Of a stretch of DNA of 64,000 nt, positions 18,681 through 27,507 are shown piece by piece; within the stretch, counting starts at the first letter, position 1, and each line of letters begins with the position of its first letter. The notes under the pieces were generated by a model that had not been told where the DNA came from, did no database searches, and saw only the letters and a list, made by a program, of their open reading frames with translations. The stretch comes from Pelosinus baikalensis (GTDB taxonomy: Bacteria; Bacillota; Negativicutes; DSM-13327). The position numbers and the translations under genes were made by a program. Location: assembly GCF_020819555.1 (NCBI RefSeq), contig NZ_JAJHJB010000018.1, forward strand, positions 1 through 64,000, read 5' to 3'.

Positions 18681-18948
18681 ACTTGACTTCCTCCACAGTA
18701 CCTTCAACCAATATTTGTTCCACCTGTAAATTACCAAGTGTTAGTTCTTTACCGCAGATGATGAGTTCACCCTGTTCTAATTTTATACGTACCAACGAAG
18801 GAGTATACTCAATAATTCCTTTATGATTTTCCAATAGTAACTGTTTGTTACCCAACATCGTAATGCGGGGCAAATCCAGCACAATATCCTGAGGAATTTC
18901 TAATATGCCAGCTAAACGTTGTAAATGCCTATTTCTACGATACTGCAC
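18670..18948 (-). CDS. yqfC: sporulation protein YqfC
   Basis: A 92-residue protein with the YqfC pattern: EIPQDIVLDLPRITMLG, then the strand-rich GIIEYTPSLVRIKL and LIICGKELTLGNL. It starts with GTG behind GAGGGAGGGGG. It is paired with yqfD as in all spore formers that keep the locus. Upstream, AGCATATATATTT resembles a sigma-E -10 (CATAYAMT), without a clear -35. Confidence 0.92.
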   Translation of the reverse strand: MQYRRNRHLQRLAGILEIPQDIVLDLPRITMLGNKQLLLENHKGIIEYTPSLVRIKLEQGELIICGKELTLGNLQVEQILVEGTVEEVKYDT

Positions 18949-19076
18949 AACAACCCCCTCCCTCTATATAAATATATATGCTTAAAACCAACATGTAGTA
19001 CAAAAGGCTAAAACAACACCAAATAGCACAGGCAAATAAGAAAATACTTTGACCTAAAAAATATAAAACATAGAAA

Positions 19077-19210
19077 GGAACACAAAGACGCAAAGTACAC
19101 AAAGGGGTCTATTTATAACCTATTTTGTGTACTCCTTTGTGTGCCGCATCAGCGGCATTGCGCTTTTGTGGTTCATATCATCTTATATTTTTTTGCCTAC
19201 AAAACTTATA
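19077..19210. repeat. interspersed structured repeat, copy A
   Basis: This stretch begins GGAACACAAAGACGCAAAG and has imperfect inverted ends (GAAC...CAAAG against CTTTTGTGGTTC). Its right arm holds an extra hairpin, GCCGC-ATCA-GCGGC. A second copy lies at 28516-28649 in the same orientation, with matching 3' flank to AAAACTTATA. It is non-coding. Confidence 0.85.
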
Positions 19211-19228
19211 ATTCTATATTATAAGAAA

Positions 19229-19251
19229 AAGCGTGGATATTTTCCACGCTT
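19229..19251 (-). terminator. terminator of the HerA-like gene
   Basis: AAGCGTGGA and TCCACGCTT arms with a 5-nt loop are followed by TTTCTT on the minus strand. The 5' arm begins inside the stop codon. Confidence 0.85.
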
Positions 19252-20773
19252 ATACAATGGGCAATGCTGGTATATAGTCAGCATATCGCTGTTGCAAGAA
19301 ATTTTCATATTTATGAACTTTTACAGGGGCTGCAAAGCGCATATAGTTGGTTGCTACTATCATTTCACCACAATCTAAATTTTTTATTTCATTACGCTGC
19401 TGCAATATATCTTTACGACACATTGCTTCTATCTTGCTGCGATCAGCCTTAGAAGCCAAGCCAAGAATGAAGAGTGTATTTAACTGAGATAATACTTTAT
19501 CTGCCAGCAAACGAGGCTGTTGATCCACTACGCACATTCCCAAATTAAATTTTCGTGCCTCGCTCACCAAACGAGAGAATACGTTGCTACTGCTATTTTC
19601 TTTTTTACCTAAAAATCGATGAGCTTCTTCCAACACAATTAACACTGGCTTTATTTGGTTACGTTCTTCTTCCGTTTTGCCAGCATAATTATTTAAAAGT
19701 TTTTTAGATAATAAAGTGGATAAGGCTTGCTCCCCTACGGGTGAAATATTCTTCAACTCTACAAGTACAACCTTGCCCTGTTCTAATTCATTGATAATTT
19801 GAGAAATGACTGTAGCTTCTTCCTGCTTTACATGCAACTCCTGCTCTAAGTTCCAACAAATGCTTTTTATTTTCCCGATGGTTCGAGAATGAAATTTTTG
19901 CCCTGTGCATCCAGCCAATTCATCGATTATATCTTTTGTATCGTATTGCAGAACATAGCGCATCCAATCTTCTTTCCATACAGATGACAATTTGTAAATT
20001 GCATCCATCTGAGGTTCTGTGAAGGTAGCGCAAGCAGTAATATCTTCTGGACCAACTTCCGAGAAATTAACTTCGATCGTTTTTCCATACTGTTTATCAT
20101 CTGTATGATACACACATAAACGCTCCCTTGACATTGGATGAGAGGATAAGTCTTTAAAATATTCATTATGCACATCAAAAATTAGCAAACCATAATTTCC
20201 ACTATCAATTACGGAACTTGCGAGCACTTTTACTACATTACTTTTTCCTGAGCCCGTAGTCCCAAATATACCAATATGCTCCGTTATGGATTTAGCACCA
20301 TAAATTCCAACAGGCATGGTCAATACGCCTCGCCCGCTTTTCAAGAATCCAATTTCTAAATCACCTTTAATTTCAGAAAGCAAACTTGAATCTTGAGCAT
20401 TTAACGTCCTCACTTGACAAAAAAAATCTGGGCATGTTTTAGGATTTAATAGTTGCCCTTTATCATCAACATAGCACAATTGTTCTGCCATACCAATTTT
20501 TACAGTATGGTTACCACCCATATAAAAATCTAATTCTTCTTGATTTTCTACCTGACCATTCTCATCCAGTTTACTCATTAAGTAACCTACACCATTTAAA
20601 CCTGACCAGCGTGACTTCACCTTAAAATCATGAGCCCTGATATAAAACCGATCACTATTGTTGCCCTCTACTACTAAAATATCACCAAAGTCAACATCTT
20701 GGTTAGGTGCGACCACAAATTCGATTGATGTGCCTTTTGCATAGGTTAATCTTCCTTTATACTCTGTCTCCAC
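19250..20773 (-). CDS. HerA-like (DUF87) ATPase/helicase
   Basis: A 507-residue FtsK/HerA-superfamily ATPase. The N-terminal ~130 residues form a HAS-barrel-like region. Walker A is GTTGSGKSN (171-179), Walker B is LIVLEEAHRF, and a conserved sensor stretch GMCVVDQQPRLL follows. Archaeal HerA pairs with the nuclease NurA in end resection; no NurA or other nuclease is adjacent, so here it is a solo gene between floA and yqfC. It starts with GTG behind AAAGGGGCG. The role is not known; an anti-phage or DNA-processing function is possible but unsupported by neighbours. Confidence 0.85.
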   Translation of the reverse strand: METEYKGRLTYAKGTSIEFVVAPNQDVDFGDILVVEGNNSDRFYIRAHDFKVKSRWSGLNGVGYLMSKLDENGQVENQEELDFYMGGNHTVKIGMAEQLCYVDDKGQLLNPKTCPDFFCQVRTLNAQDSSLLSEIKGDLEIGFLKSGRGVLTMPVGIYGAKSITEHIGIFGTTGSGKSNVVKVLASSVIDSGNYGLLIFDVHNEYFKDLSSHPMSRERLCVYHTDDKQYGKTIEVNFSEVGPEDITACATFTEPQMDAIYKLSSVWKEDWMRYVLQYDTKDIIDELAGCTGQKFHSRTIGKIKSICWNLEQELHVKQEEATVISQIINELEQGKVVLVELKNISPVGEQALSTLLSKKLLNNYAGKTEEERNQIKPVLIVLEEAHRFLGKKENSSSNVFSRLVSEARKFNLGMCVVDQQPRLLADKVLSQLNTLFILGLASKADRSKIEAMCRKDILQQRNEIKNLDCGEMIVATNYMRFAAPVKVHKYENFLQQRYADYIPALPIV

Positions 20774-20882
20774 AGATGTTCACGCCCCTTTCTACTATTT
20801 ATATGAATTATTGTTAAACTTCTCCTTATGTCTTATAAAAACAGTCACCCTTACATATGTATGTTGTACAAAATAGCAAAAA

Positions 20883-20912
20883 AAATAACAGGGGTTATTT
20901 TCCCTGTTATTT
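20883..20912 (-). terminator. terminator of the nfeD-floA operon
   Basis: AAATAACAGGG and CCCTGTTATTT arms are followed by a run of eight T on the minus strand. Confidence 0.92.
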
Positions 20913-20972
20913 TTCTCTAAATCTAGAAATTTTATGGTATTTTTTTTTTGCAATGGAATACAATGATTATCC

Positions 20973-21320
20973 TTATTTCATCCCTCTTACAAAGGGACGA
21001 TATGCACGGGGAGGCTGAAGAATTTCTGCAAAAATTACTCCATTGACTACTACATTTTCCGTTAGTTTACCTTGCCACGGCAATGTTTCCTCTTCAATAG
21101 CATGGATACTTTCTATTTGAGAGGTAATTGCCAATGGCAAATTTGCGCTATAATCCTTTGTCTCCCCTGTACTTTCTTCTGGAATAAATTCAATTTCAGG
21201 AATGATCACCTGCTCCGGCACATGCGTCGTTTGTGTCTGATTCTTCGCTATAAATCTGCGCCACACGGCTGGTACTAAGTACACCATAGCAACTAATAAT
21301 AAAGGTACTAAATCATCCAT
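20973..21320 (-). CDS. small membrane-anchored protein of unknown function
   Basis: A 115-residue protein with one N-terminal hydrophobic segment (VPLLLVAMVYLVPAVW), a basic patch, an acidic proline/glutamate-rich linker and a conserved-looking end (NGVIFAEILQPPRAYRPF). AGGTGATACT precedes the ATG. It starts 8 bp after floA and shares its terminator, so it is the third gene of nfeD-floA and may act with flotillin. I do not recognise a named family. Confidence 0.75.
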   Translation of the reverse strand: MDDLVPLLLVAMVYLVPAVWRRFIAKNQTQTTHVPEQVIIPEIEFIPEESTGETKDYSANLPLAITSQIESIHAIEEETLPWQGKLTENVVVNGVIFAEILQPPRAYRPFVRGMK

Positions 21321-21328
21321 AGTATCAC

Positions 21329-22339
21329 CTATTTCCTTGGTTCTTCAGGTCTATTAGAAGACGGCGCTGCTGGACCCGCTTTACTTATAGTCTCCCGCAT
21401 TTGCGTATCTGCCATAATATTATTCATATTATAATAATCCATGACTCCAATACGTCCTTCGGTTAAGGCTACTGAAAGGGCATGAGGAACTTCTGCCTGC
21501 GCTTCTACAACCTTAGCTTGCATTTCCTGTGTATATGCCTTCATCTCCTGCTCTTGAGCAACAGCCATGGCTCTTCGTTCTTCTGCTTTTGCCTGAGCAA
21601 TACGTTTTTCAGCTTCTGCCTGATCTGTCATTAGTTCCGCACCAATATTACGTCCCACATCCACATCCGCAATATCAATCGACAATATTTCAAATGCCGT
21701 TCCTGCATCAAGACCTTTTGATAACACAGTACGAGAGATGTGATCTGGATTTGCCAATACATCCTTATGATCAACGGACGAACCGACTGTAGTAATGATT
21801 CCCTCACCAACTCTGGCTAAAACAGTAGCTTCACCAGCACCGCCAACCAAACGATCAATATTCGCTCTTACCGTTACGCGAGCCTTTACTTTAAGCTCAA
21901 TCCCATTCTTTGCTACAGCAGCTACAACCGGTGTTTCAATAACTTTAGGATTAACACTCATTTGGACGGCTTCTAAAACATTTCTACCTGCTAAATCAAT
22001 AGCAGCAGCCCTGGCAAAAGGCAAAGGAATTTCTGCTCGGTGGGCAGCAATTAAAGCATCTACCACACGATCCACATTCCCTCCTGCTAAATAATGAGCT
22101 TCCAATTGATTTACATTTACCTCAAGTCCTGCTTTATTTGCTTTAATTAAAGGTAATACGATATTAGAAGGAGGCACTCGTCTAAGTCTCATTCCAACTA
22201 ACGTAAAGATACCTACACGCACTCCAGCGGCAATGGCTGAAATCCATAGTCCAAGGGGTACAAAATGCAAAAAGATCGCAATACCTACTACCACCAGCAA
22301 CACTAAAAACAAAGGTCCTATTACACTGAAAATCCCCAT
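21329..22339 (-). CDS. floA: flotillin-like protein FloA
   Basis: A bacterial flotillin that organises functional membrane microdomains. Of 336 residues, the N-terminus has hydrophobic hairpin segments (VIGPLFLVLLVVVGIAIFLHFVPLGLWISAIAAG), then an SPFH domain (VNPKVIETPVVAAVAKNGIEL) and a flotillin coiled coil rich in Ala/Glu (DQAEAEKRIAQAKAEERRAMA). It follows nfeD in the usual pairing. Confidence 0.96.
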   Translation of the reverse strand: MGIFSVIGPLFLVLLVVVGIAIFLHFVPLGLWISAIAAGVRVGIFTLVGMRLRRVPPSNIVLPLIKANKAGLEVNVNQLEAHYLAGGNVDRVVDALIAAHRAEIPLPFARAAAIDLAGRNVLEAVQMSVNPKVIETPVVAAVAKNGIELKVKARVTVRANIDRLVGGAGEATVLARVGEGIITTVGSSVDHKDVLANPDHISRTVLSKGLDAGTAFEILSIDIADVDVGRNIGAELMTDQAEAEKRIAQAKAEERRAMAVAQEQEMKAYTQEMQAKVVEAQAEVPHALSVALTEGRIGVMDYYNMNNIMADTQMRETISKAGPAAPSSNRPEEPRK

Positions 22340-22361
22340 TATTATTACCTCCTACTCCATT

Positions 22362-23651
22362 TTAAATACGCTTCACTACAATCCGGTTACCGTTACTGCT
22401 CACCACCTTTACTCGTACATCTGGCTCAATATATTGACCTTCTGATACTACATCCAACTGAACACCATCAAAATCAGCTACACCTGATGGTCTTAACAAA
22501 GTAAGAACAACACCTTCTCTCCCTATATAAACACTATAATCATGACTACTACTAAAGCCTGCTTCTTTTGTCTCTGAATCCTTTAAAATCAATTTAGCCC
22601 ATAATTTACTTGAGGGCAAATACTTAAGTATTAATAGAAAACCAGCAATTGCCATAAATAAGCTAATGGACAATAAACTAAGAGCTGTTACATTGCCACC
22701 TAGAGTAAGGAACAAGCTCACCAAAATACAACCAACACCACTAATACCCCAAAAGCCAAAACCTGGTACAAACAATTCTATTAGGATCAGTAAAATACCA
22801 CTAGCAAATAAAATAAGCTCAAACCATCCTGCTAGACCAGTCAGCCATTGACTGCCAAAAAATAACATTGCCGCTAATAAACCAATGAATGCTGCTACTC
22901 CCATACCGGCAGTTTTAATTTCTGTAAATACAGCTAGAAAGATAACGGAGACTAAAAATGACTTTACTGCCGGGTCAGAAAACCATCCTGCTATTTTTTC
23001 GGGCCAACCAAGATGATATTCGATCATCTCATGATCGGTTAATCCGTAGTGGGCCAATACATCTTTTCTATCAGCCGCTAATATTTCAGCATAGCCTACC
23101 TCTTTTGCCTGATAATCAGTAAGAGCTAGGATTTGCCCTGGCTCAGCATATCCGGGAAAACCTACTGTTTTATCCACCATCGCTTCCGCAGCTTTAACAT
23201 TGCGTCCACTTTTATTTGCAGTCGCGGCAAATTCAGCCTTTAATGCGGCAATGGTTTTCTCCGTGGTCGGTATCGGTTCCGCTGCGCCAATACTGCCGCC
23301 TGGTGCAATGGCAATGTGCTTATGAGCAATGGCAATTAAGGCTCCAGCCGACCAAGCTCGATTCTTAATATAACAAATCGTTGTAATTGGGGTCTGACTA
23401 ATCATATCACGAATTTTAACAGCAGAGTCAACCAAACCACCAAAAGTATCCATTTCAATGATTATAGCAGCAGCATTGTTTTTTTCAGCCTCAAGTACGG
23501 CTCGATTTACTAATGCAGCTTGGCTACCGTCAATCTCACCTTTAACATTTATAAGTACTACCTGCTGAGCATTAGCCACTATCGGCTCATAGACACATGC
23601 CAGCATACTAATAAATATACATGCAACAACTATTCTTAATATGATTTTCAT
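22362..23651 (-). CDS. NfeD-family membrane serine protease
   Basis: A 429-residue long-form NfeD. It has a signal peptide, a ClpP-like serine protease domain with the catalytic Ser in WSAGALIAIA and substrate-site GSIGAAEP, then several membrane helices and a C-terminal NfeD OB-fold domain (YIGREGVVLTLLRPSGVADF). Long-form NfeD proteins pair with stomatin/flotillin partners, here floA directly downstream. AAAGGAGG precedes the ATG. Confidence 0.93.
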   Translation of the reverse strand: MKIILRIVVACIFISMLACVYEPIVANAQQVVLINVKGEIDGSQAALVNRAVLEAEKNNAAAIIIEMDTFGGLVDSAVKIRDMISQTPITTICYIKNRAWSAGALIAIAHKHIAIAPGGSIGAAEPIPTTEKTIAALKAEFAATANKSGRNVKAAEAMVDKTVGFPGYAEPGQILALTDYQAKEVGYAEILAADRKDVLAHYGLTDHEMIEYHLGWPEKIAGWFSDPAVKSFLVSVIFLAVFTEIKTAGMGVAAFIGLLAAMLFFGSQWLTGLAGWFELILFASGILLILIELFVPGFGFWGISGVGCILVSLFLTLGGNVTALSLLSISLFMAIAGFLLILKYLPSSKLWAKLILKDSETKEAGFSSSHDYSVYIGREGVVLTLLRPSGVADFDGVQLDVVSEGQYIEPDVRVKVVSSNGNRIVVKRI

Positions 23652-24191
23652 CTATTATTCCTCCTTTACTTTTATTTTATTTTTTTACAGCAAACATCTT
23701 GACTTGTCGAAGTTTGTATGTTAATGTCTAAATTGTAAGGAATAAGTGACATAATTTACGCACTCTAATTATACTACATATTTGTATCACATGTTCTACT
23801 ATTCATATTTAAAATGCCAATTATCGCAACATTGTTATTACTTTCATTTTTATAAGTAATCTCTACGATATATAACTATTTTCTACTACTTTCTATTATA
23901 ACTCTTTAATCACTATTGTATTATTAACCGTATTTATTGTTTTGTATCTATAATTATTTTTGTAATAGCTAAAATAATAACCTTTATGTTTCACTTACAA
24001 TTACATTTAAAAATAAGACAAGCTTTCTGCTTGTCTTATTTTTTATCACATCATGAAGCAATTCCCAAAGCCCTTCTTCTAGAGATAATGGTTACAAGAA
24101 CTCATTTTCTAGTAACAGGGCTATTTTTGTTATACATTTACCCTGAAAAATTAAAATCTGGTACTTATTAAGAAATAAGTACCAGATTAAC
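23652..24191. other. 540-bp intergenic region with plus-strand hairpins
   Basis: No convincing coding frame is present. TATAAT occurs upstream of nfeD on the minus strand without a good -35. On the plus strand there are two terminator-like structures: a perfect 13-bp hairpin at 24011-24041 followed by TTTTTT, and a compound hairpin at 24069-24122 (AGCCCT...AGGGCT with inner GTTAC/GTAAC) followed by ATTTTTG. No gene upstream on that strand needs them, which leaves room for a small RNA. Confidence 0.5.
24155..24188 (-). terminator. terminator of rpsU-yqeY
   Basis: Perfect 15-bp arms (AATCTGGTACTTATT and its complement) with a 4-nt loop are followed by TTAATTTTTC on the minus strand, directly after yqeY. 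Confidence 0.88.
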
Positions 24192-24644
24192 TCATTGACT
24201 TAGCATCTCACGTACTATGGTATTAACTAGTTTACCATCAGCACGTCCTTTGACCTTCGGCATTAGGACAGCCATTACTTTGCCCATTTCTTTAGGACTA
24301 ACCGCTTTGGATTCTGCCACAGCCTGCTCCACTAAAGTACGAACTTCGGTTTCACTAAGTTGCTCCGGTAAATACTTCATCAAAACTTCAATTTCCTGTT
24401 CAAGATTTTCAACTAAATCTAAACGATTGCCTTTCGTGAACTCTTCAATTGAATCGCGACGCATCTTTACTTCTTTGGAAACAACACCTAAAACCTCATC
24501 GTCAGAAAGCTCTTGTTTACTGTCTATCTCGACATTCTTTATGTTAGCACGTACCATGCGAATAACAGAAAGGCGCAATTTACCTGACTCTTTATCCTTC
24601 ATAGCCTGCTTCATATCTTCTGTCAATCTTTCTTTTAAAGACAT
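24192..24644 (-). CDS. yqeY: GatB/YqeY domain protein
   Basis: A 150-residue stand-alone YqeY domain, related to the tRNA-binding tail of the GatB amidotransferase subunit (KYLPEQLSETEVRTLVEQAV, GKVMAVLMPKVKGRADG). A role in tRNA-linked metabolism is suspected but not defined. GGAGG precedes the ATG, and it follows rpsU as in most Firmicutes. Confidence 0.93.
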   Translation of the reverse strand: MSLKERLTEDMKQAMKDKESGKLRLSVIRMVRANIKNVEIDSKQELSDDEVLGVVSKEVKMRRDSIEEFTKGNRLDLVENLEQEIEVLMKYLPEQLSETEVRTLVEQAVAESKAVSPKEMGKVMAVLMPKVKGRADGKLVNTIVREMLSQ

Positions 24645-24674
24645 ATAAAAACCTCCGAAACTTAGAAACTCTAA

Positions 24675-24848
24675 TTAAAACTTGCGTTTACGCGCTGCTT
24701 CGGATTTTTTCTTGCGCTTTACGCTAGGTTTTTCATAATGTTCGCGCTTTCTTATTTCAGCAAGAGTGCCGGCTTTTTGACAAGTACGTTTAAATCTGCG
24801 GAGTGCACTATCAATTGTTTCATTTTTTCCTACTTTAACTTCTGACAT
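24675..24848 (-). CDS. rpsU: small ribosomal subunit protein bS21
   Basis: A 57-residue, strongly basic protein, SEVKVGKNETIDSALRRF...KRKF. GGAGGGAGGG lies upstream of the ATG at 24848; the frame continuing to 24905 is not part of the protein. It belongs to the 30S platform near the anti-Shine-Dalgarno. Confidence 0.97.
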   Translation of the reverse strand: MSEVKVGKNETIDSALRRFKRTCQKAGTLAEIRKREHYEKPSVKRKKKSEAARKRKF

Positions 24849-24943
24849 CTGATATCCCTCCCTCCACTGAACCGATATGGGGAAGTGTATTTGTTCTACA
24901 TACACCTAGAAATTATACACGATATAGGTAAGCATTGTCAATA

Positions 24944-25291
24944 TCAACCTGGTGGCCAAGTCATAAATCTACCACCAAGTACATGCCAATGCAAATGATG
25001 AACCGTTTGTCCACCATTATCTTTCGTATTTACAACCAGTCGAAATCCATCTTCCTCAATTCCTAACTGAGAAGCAAGCTGGGAAATGGTAAATACGATA
25101 TGACCTACTAGTGATGCATCTTCAGGCGCTAGTTCTAGGAGATTAGCAATATGCTTTTTGGGAATTACTAACACATGGACAGGGGCAACTGGATTTATAT
25201 CAGGAAAAACGATCATATGCTCGTCCTCATATAAAACAGTTACAGGAATCTCCTTGGCTGCAATCTTACAAAAAATACATTCCTGCGGCAT
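24944..25291 (-). CDS. HIT-family (HINT-type) nucleotide hydrolase
   Basis: A 115-residue histidine triad protein with HHLHWHVLGG near the C-terminus and CIFCKI at the N-terminus. HINT enzymes hydrolyse purine nucleoside phosphoramidates, including aminoacyl-AMPs. GGGAGGTG precedes the ATG. It stands between mtaB and rpsU. Confidence 0.95.
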   Translation of the reverse strand: MPQECIFCKIAAKEIPVTVLYEDEHMIVFPDINPVAPVHVLVIPKKHIANLLELAPEDASLVGHIVFTISQLASQLGIEEDGFRLVVNTKDNGGQTVHHLHWHVLGGRFMTWPPG

Positions 25292-25461
25292 ACTACAACA
25301 CCTCCCTTCTCTTTTTACTACCCAAATAGCACAACTATAAAGACCAAATATTGGTTAATCTTTATTACTAGTATAATTCATACACATATTCTATCTGAGT
25401 CTTTAAAATTATTCTGCTTTTTTCTCGGATATCCTGCCGCCAATGACTTCTTTTTGCAAAT

Positions 25462-26769
25462 TTAATCTACTATTTTTCCCCATACTCCATCACGATATGG
25501 TTTTTCCAATAACACCTGATACGATTTTCCTTGCATATTTTGATTGCCATTCGTATAAACACGAATATAGTTTCCAGTTAAACCATCGATAATATTCGCA
25601 TTTTTTTGATTTTCCATCTCAAATAAAACAGTGAACTGCCGATTAAGAAAACGCTGCAGAAATTCATCCGCTTTTTTTTCTGCTAATTCCTGCATAATTT
25701 GTACTCGTCGTTTTTTTTCTTCTTCTGGTATTTGCCCAGAATATTCAGCAGCAGGCGTACCACTACGCCGTGAGTAAGGAAAAATATGCATGCGAGAAAA
25801 ATTCATCTTTTCTACAAAGGTTAATGCATTATTAAACATCTCTAGCGTTTCACCGGGGAAACCGACAATAATATCCGTAGAAATAGCAATATCTTCAACT
25901 TTATTTCTAATATTAGTAATAAGCTGTTGGTATTCATCTAGGGTATAATGCCTGTTCATAGCTTTCAAAATAGCAGCATCACCGGCTTGCAAAGGTAAGT
26001 GCAGATGACTGCATAGCCTATCATCCTGCTTCATAAGGGCAATTAATTCATCTGATATTTCAATAGACTCCAAAGAACCTAAACGAAGACGAACAAGACC
26101 TTTTATACTTAGGATTGATCTTACAGCATCTGCCAGCGTAATCTTATCTTCAACATCATGACCATATGCTCCTAGATGAATTCCTGTTAATACAATTTCT
26201 TTAAAGCCTGCGGCAATCAGTTTTTCGATTTCTTGAATGATACTCGCCAAAGAACGGGATCTTAAAGGCCCACGGGCATATGGAATAATACAATAAGTGC
26301 AAAAATTAGTACAACCTTCCTGGATTTTCAGAAAAGCTCGTGTACGCCCAGGGGCTTCAAATAAAGGAATATCTTCAAAATGCTCTGCATTCATAATATT
26401 GGTCACAACATTTACTGGACTCATGCAATGAGCAGCTTGCTCTACTAAATCCACTATACGTTTACGATCTTGTGTACCAACAATTACTTTTACGCCTTCT
26501 ATCGCTTCAATTTCTTTCGGTGAGATTTGGGCATAACATCCAGCTACAGCTACAACTGCCTCAGGATTAAGGCGTATCGCCCGCCTAATAATTTGCCGAG
26601 ATTTTTTTTCACCCAAATGGGTAACAGAGCAAGTATTAATAACATAAACATCAGCAACTTGATCAAAAGGAACCTTTTCATAGCCCCGCTGCTTAAATAA
26701 CCCTTCCATAACTTCTGTTTCAAACTGATTCACTTTACATCCTAATGTAGTAAACGCAACTTGCGGCAC
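25462..26769 (-). CDS. mtaB: tRNA t6A37 methylthiotransferase MtaB
   Basis: A radical SAM enzyme that converts t6A37 to ms2t6A37 in ANN-decoding tRNAs. The 435-residue protein has three cysteines of the N-terminal cluster (C11, C47, C78), the SAM cluster CTNFCTYC (C153, C157, C160) and a C-terminal TRAM domain. It begins with GTG immediately after rsmE, whose final codons supply the ribosome site. Confidence 0.95.
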   Translation of the reverse strand: MPQVAFTTLGCKVNQFETEVMEGLFKQRGYEKVPFDQVADVYVINTCSVTHLGEKKSRQIIRRAIRLNPEAVVAVAGCYAQISPKEIEAIEGVKVIVGTQDRKRIVDLVEQAAHCMSPVNVVTNIMNAEHFEDIPLFEAPGRTRAFLKIQEGCTNFCTYCIIPYARGPLRSRSLASIIQEIEKLIAAGFKEIVLTGIHLGAYGHDVEDKITLADAVRSILSIKGLVRLRLGSLESIEISDELIALMKQDDRLCSHLHLPLQAGDAAILKAMNRHYTLDEYQQLITNIRNKVEDIAISTDIIVGFPGETLEMFNNALTFVEKMNFSRMHIFPYSRRSGTPAAEYSGQIPEEEKKRRVQIMQELAEKKADEFLQRFLNRQFTVLFEMENQKNANIIDGLTGNYIRVYTNGNQNMQGKSYQVLLEKPYRDGVWGKIVD

Positions 26770-26771
26770 AC

Positions 26772-27506
26772 TTAGCCCCCCATATCACCATATTCATACA
26801 TAATCATAGCCACAGCAGCTAAGGATGCAGTTTCTGTACGTAAAATGCGCGGTCCCATAGTAACAACCAAAGCTCCATGTTTTTGAGAAATAATAACTTC
26901 CTGATCACTAAATCCGCCCTCTGGTCCAATTAACAAAAGATAGGCTTTTGCCGGATTTTCTGCTAAAACTTGTTTTAAACCCTTTTCAGTTTGTCCCTCA
27001 TATAACATAATAATAACTACCTCATCCGAAATATGGGAAAACAATTCTGCCAAGCCTTGAATAGGTTCCACAGAAGGCACAAAGCTACGTCCACACTGTT
27101 TTGCTGCCTCTACAGAAATTTTCTGCCAGCGCTCGCCTCGGGATTTTTTTTTAGCATTATCATACTGTACCACTGAATGATCCATTTGTATGGGAAATAC
27201 GGCTGATACCCCTAACTCTACTGCTTTTTGAATAATATAGTCCATTTTATCACTTTTCGGCAATCCTTGAGCTAAATAAACTTGTATAGGTGCTTCTTTC
27301 TCTTCCTCTAGAGTCCCCTGTAGGAGCAGCCTAACTTTATCGACAGCAATCTCTATTATTTGGGCTGTGCCCGCTTGTCCATCAGGAGGTATCACTATAA
27401 TCTTATCGCCAACTTGCAGTCTAAGTACTTTACTAATATGATGCGCATCTTGTCCAGCAATAAACATTTCTTCAGATAAAGATGTCTTAATAAAAAACCG
27501 ACGCAA
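26772..27506 (-). CDS. rsmE: 16S rRNA (uracil1498-N3)-methyltransferase RsmE
   Basis: A SPOUT-class methyltransferase of 244 residues: PUA-like N-terminus, then the knot signatures LIGPEGGFS and MGPRILRTETA. The start is TTG at 27506, one base after the prmA stop codon, with GGGGG at the end of prmA as its site. Confidence 0.95.
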   Translation of the reverse strand: MRRFFIKTSLSEEMFIAGQDAHHISKVLRLQVGDKIIVIPPDGQAGTAQIIEIAVDKVRLLLQGTLEEEKEAPIQVYLAQGLPKSDKMDYIIQKAVELGVSAVFPIQMDHSVVQYDNAKKKSRGERWQKISVEAAKQCGRSFVPSVEPIQGLAELFSHISDEVVIIMLYEGQTEKGLKQVLAENPAKAYLLLIGPEGGFSDQEVIISQKHGALVVTMGPRILRTETASLAAVAMIMYEYGDMGG

Positions 27507-27507
27507 G

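Noticed and set aside
23986..24171. 61-codon plus-strand frame
   Set aside because: It reads straight through two hairpins, has no ribosome site and a composition unlike the real genes nearby.
25330..25400. Palindrome ACCAA-TAT-TTGGT upstream of the HIT gene
   Set aside because: It might be an operator, but the arms are only five bases, with no second copy or recognised regulator.
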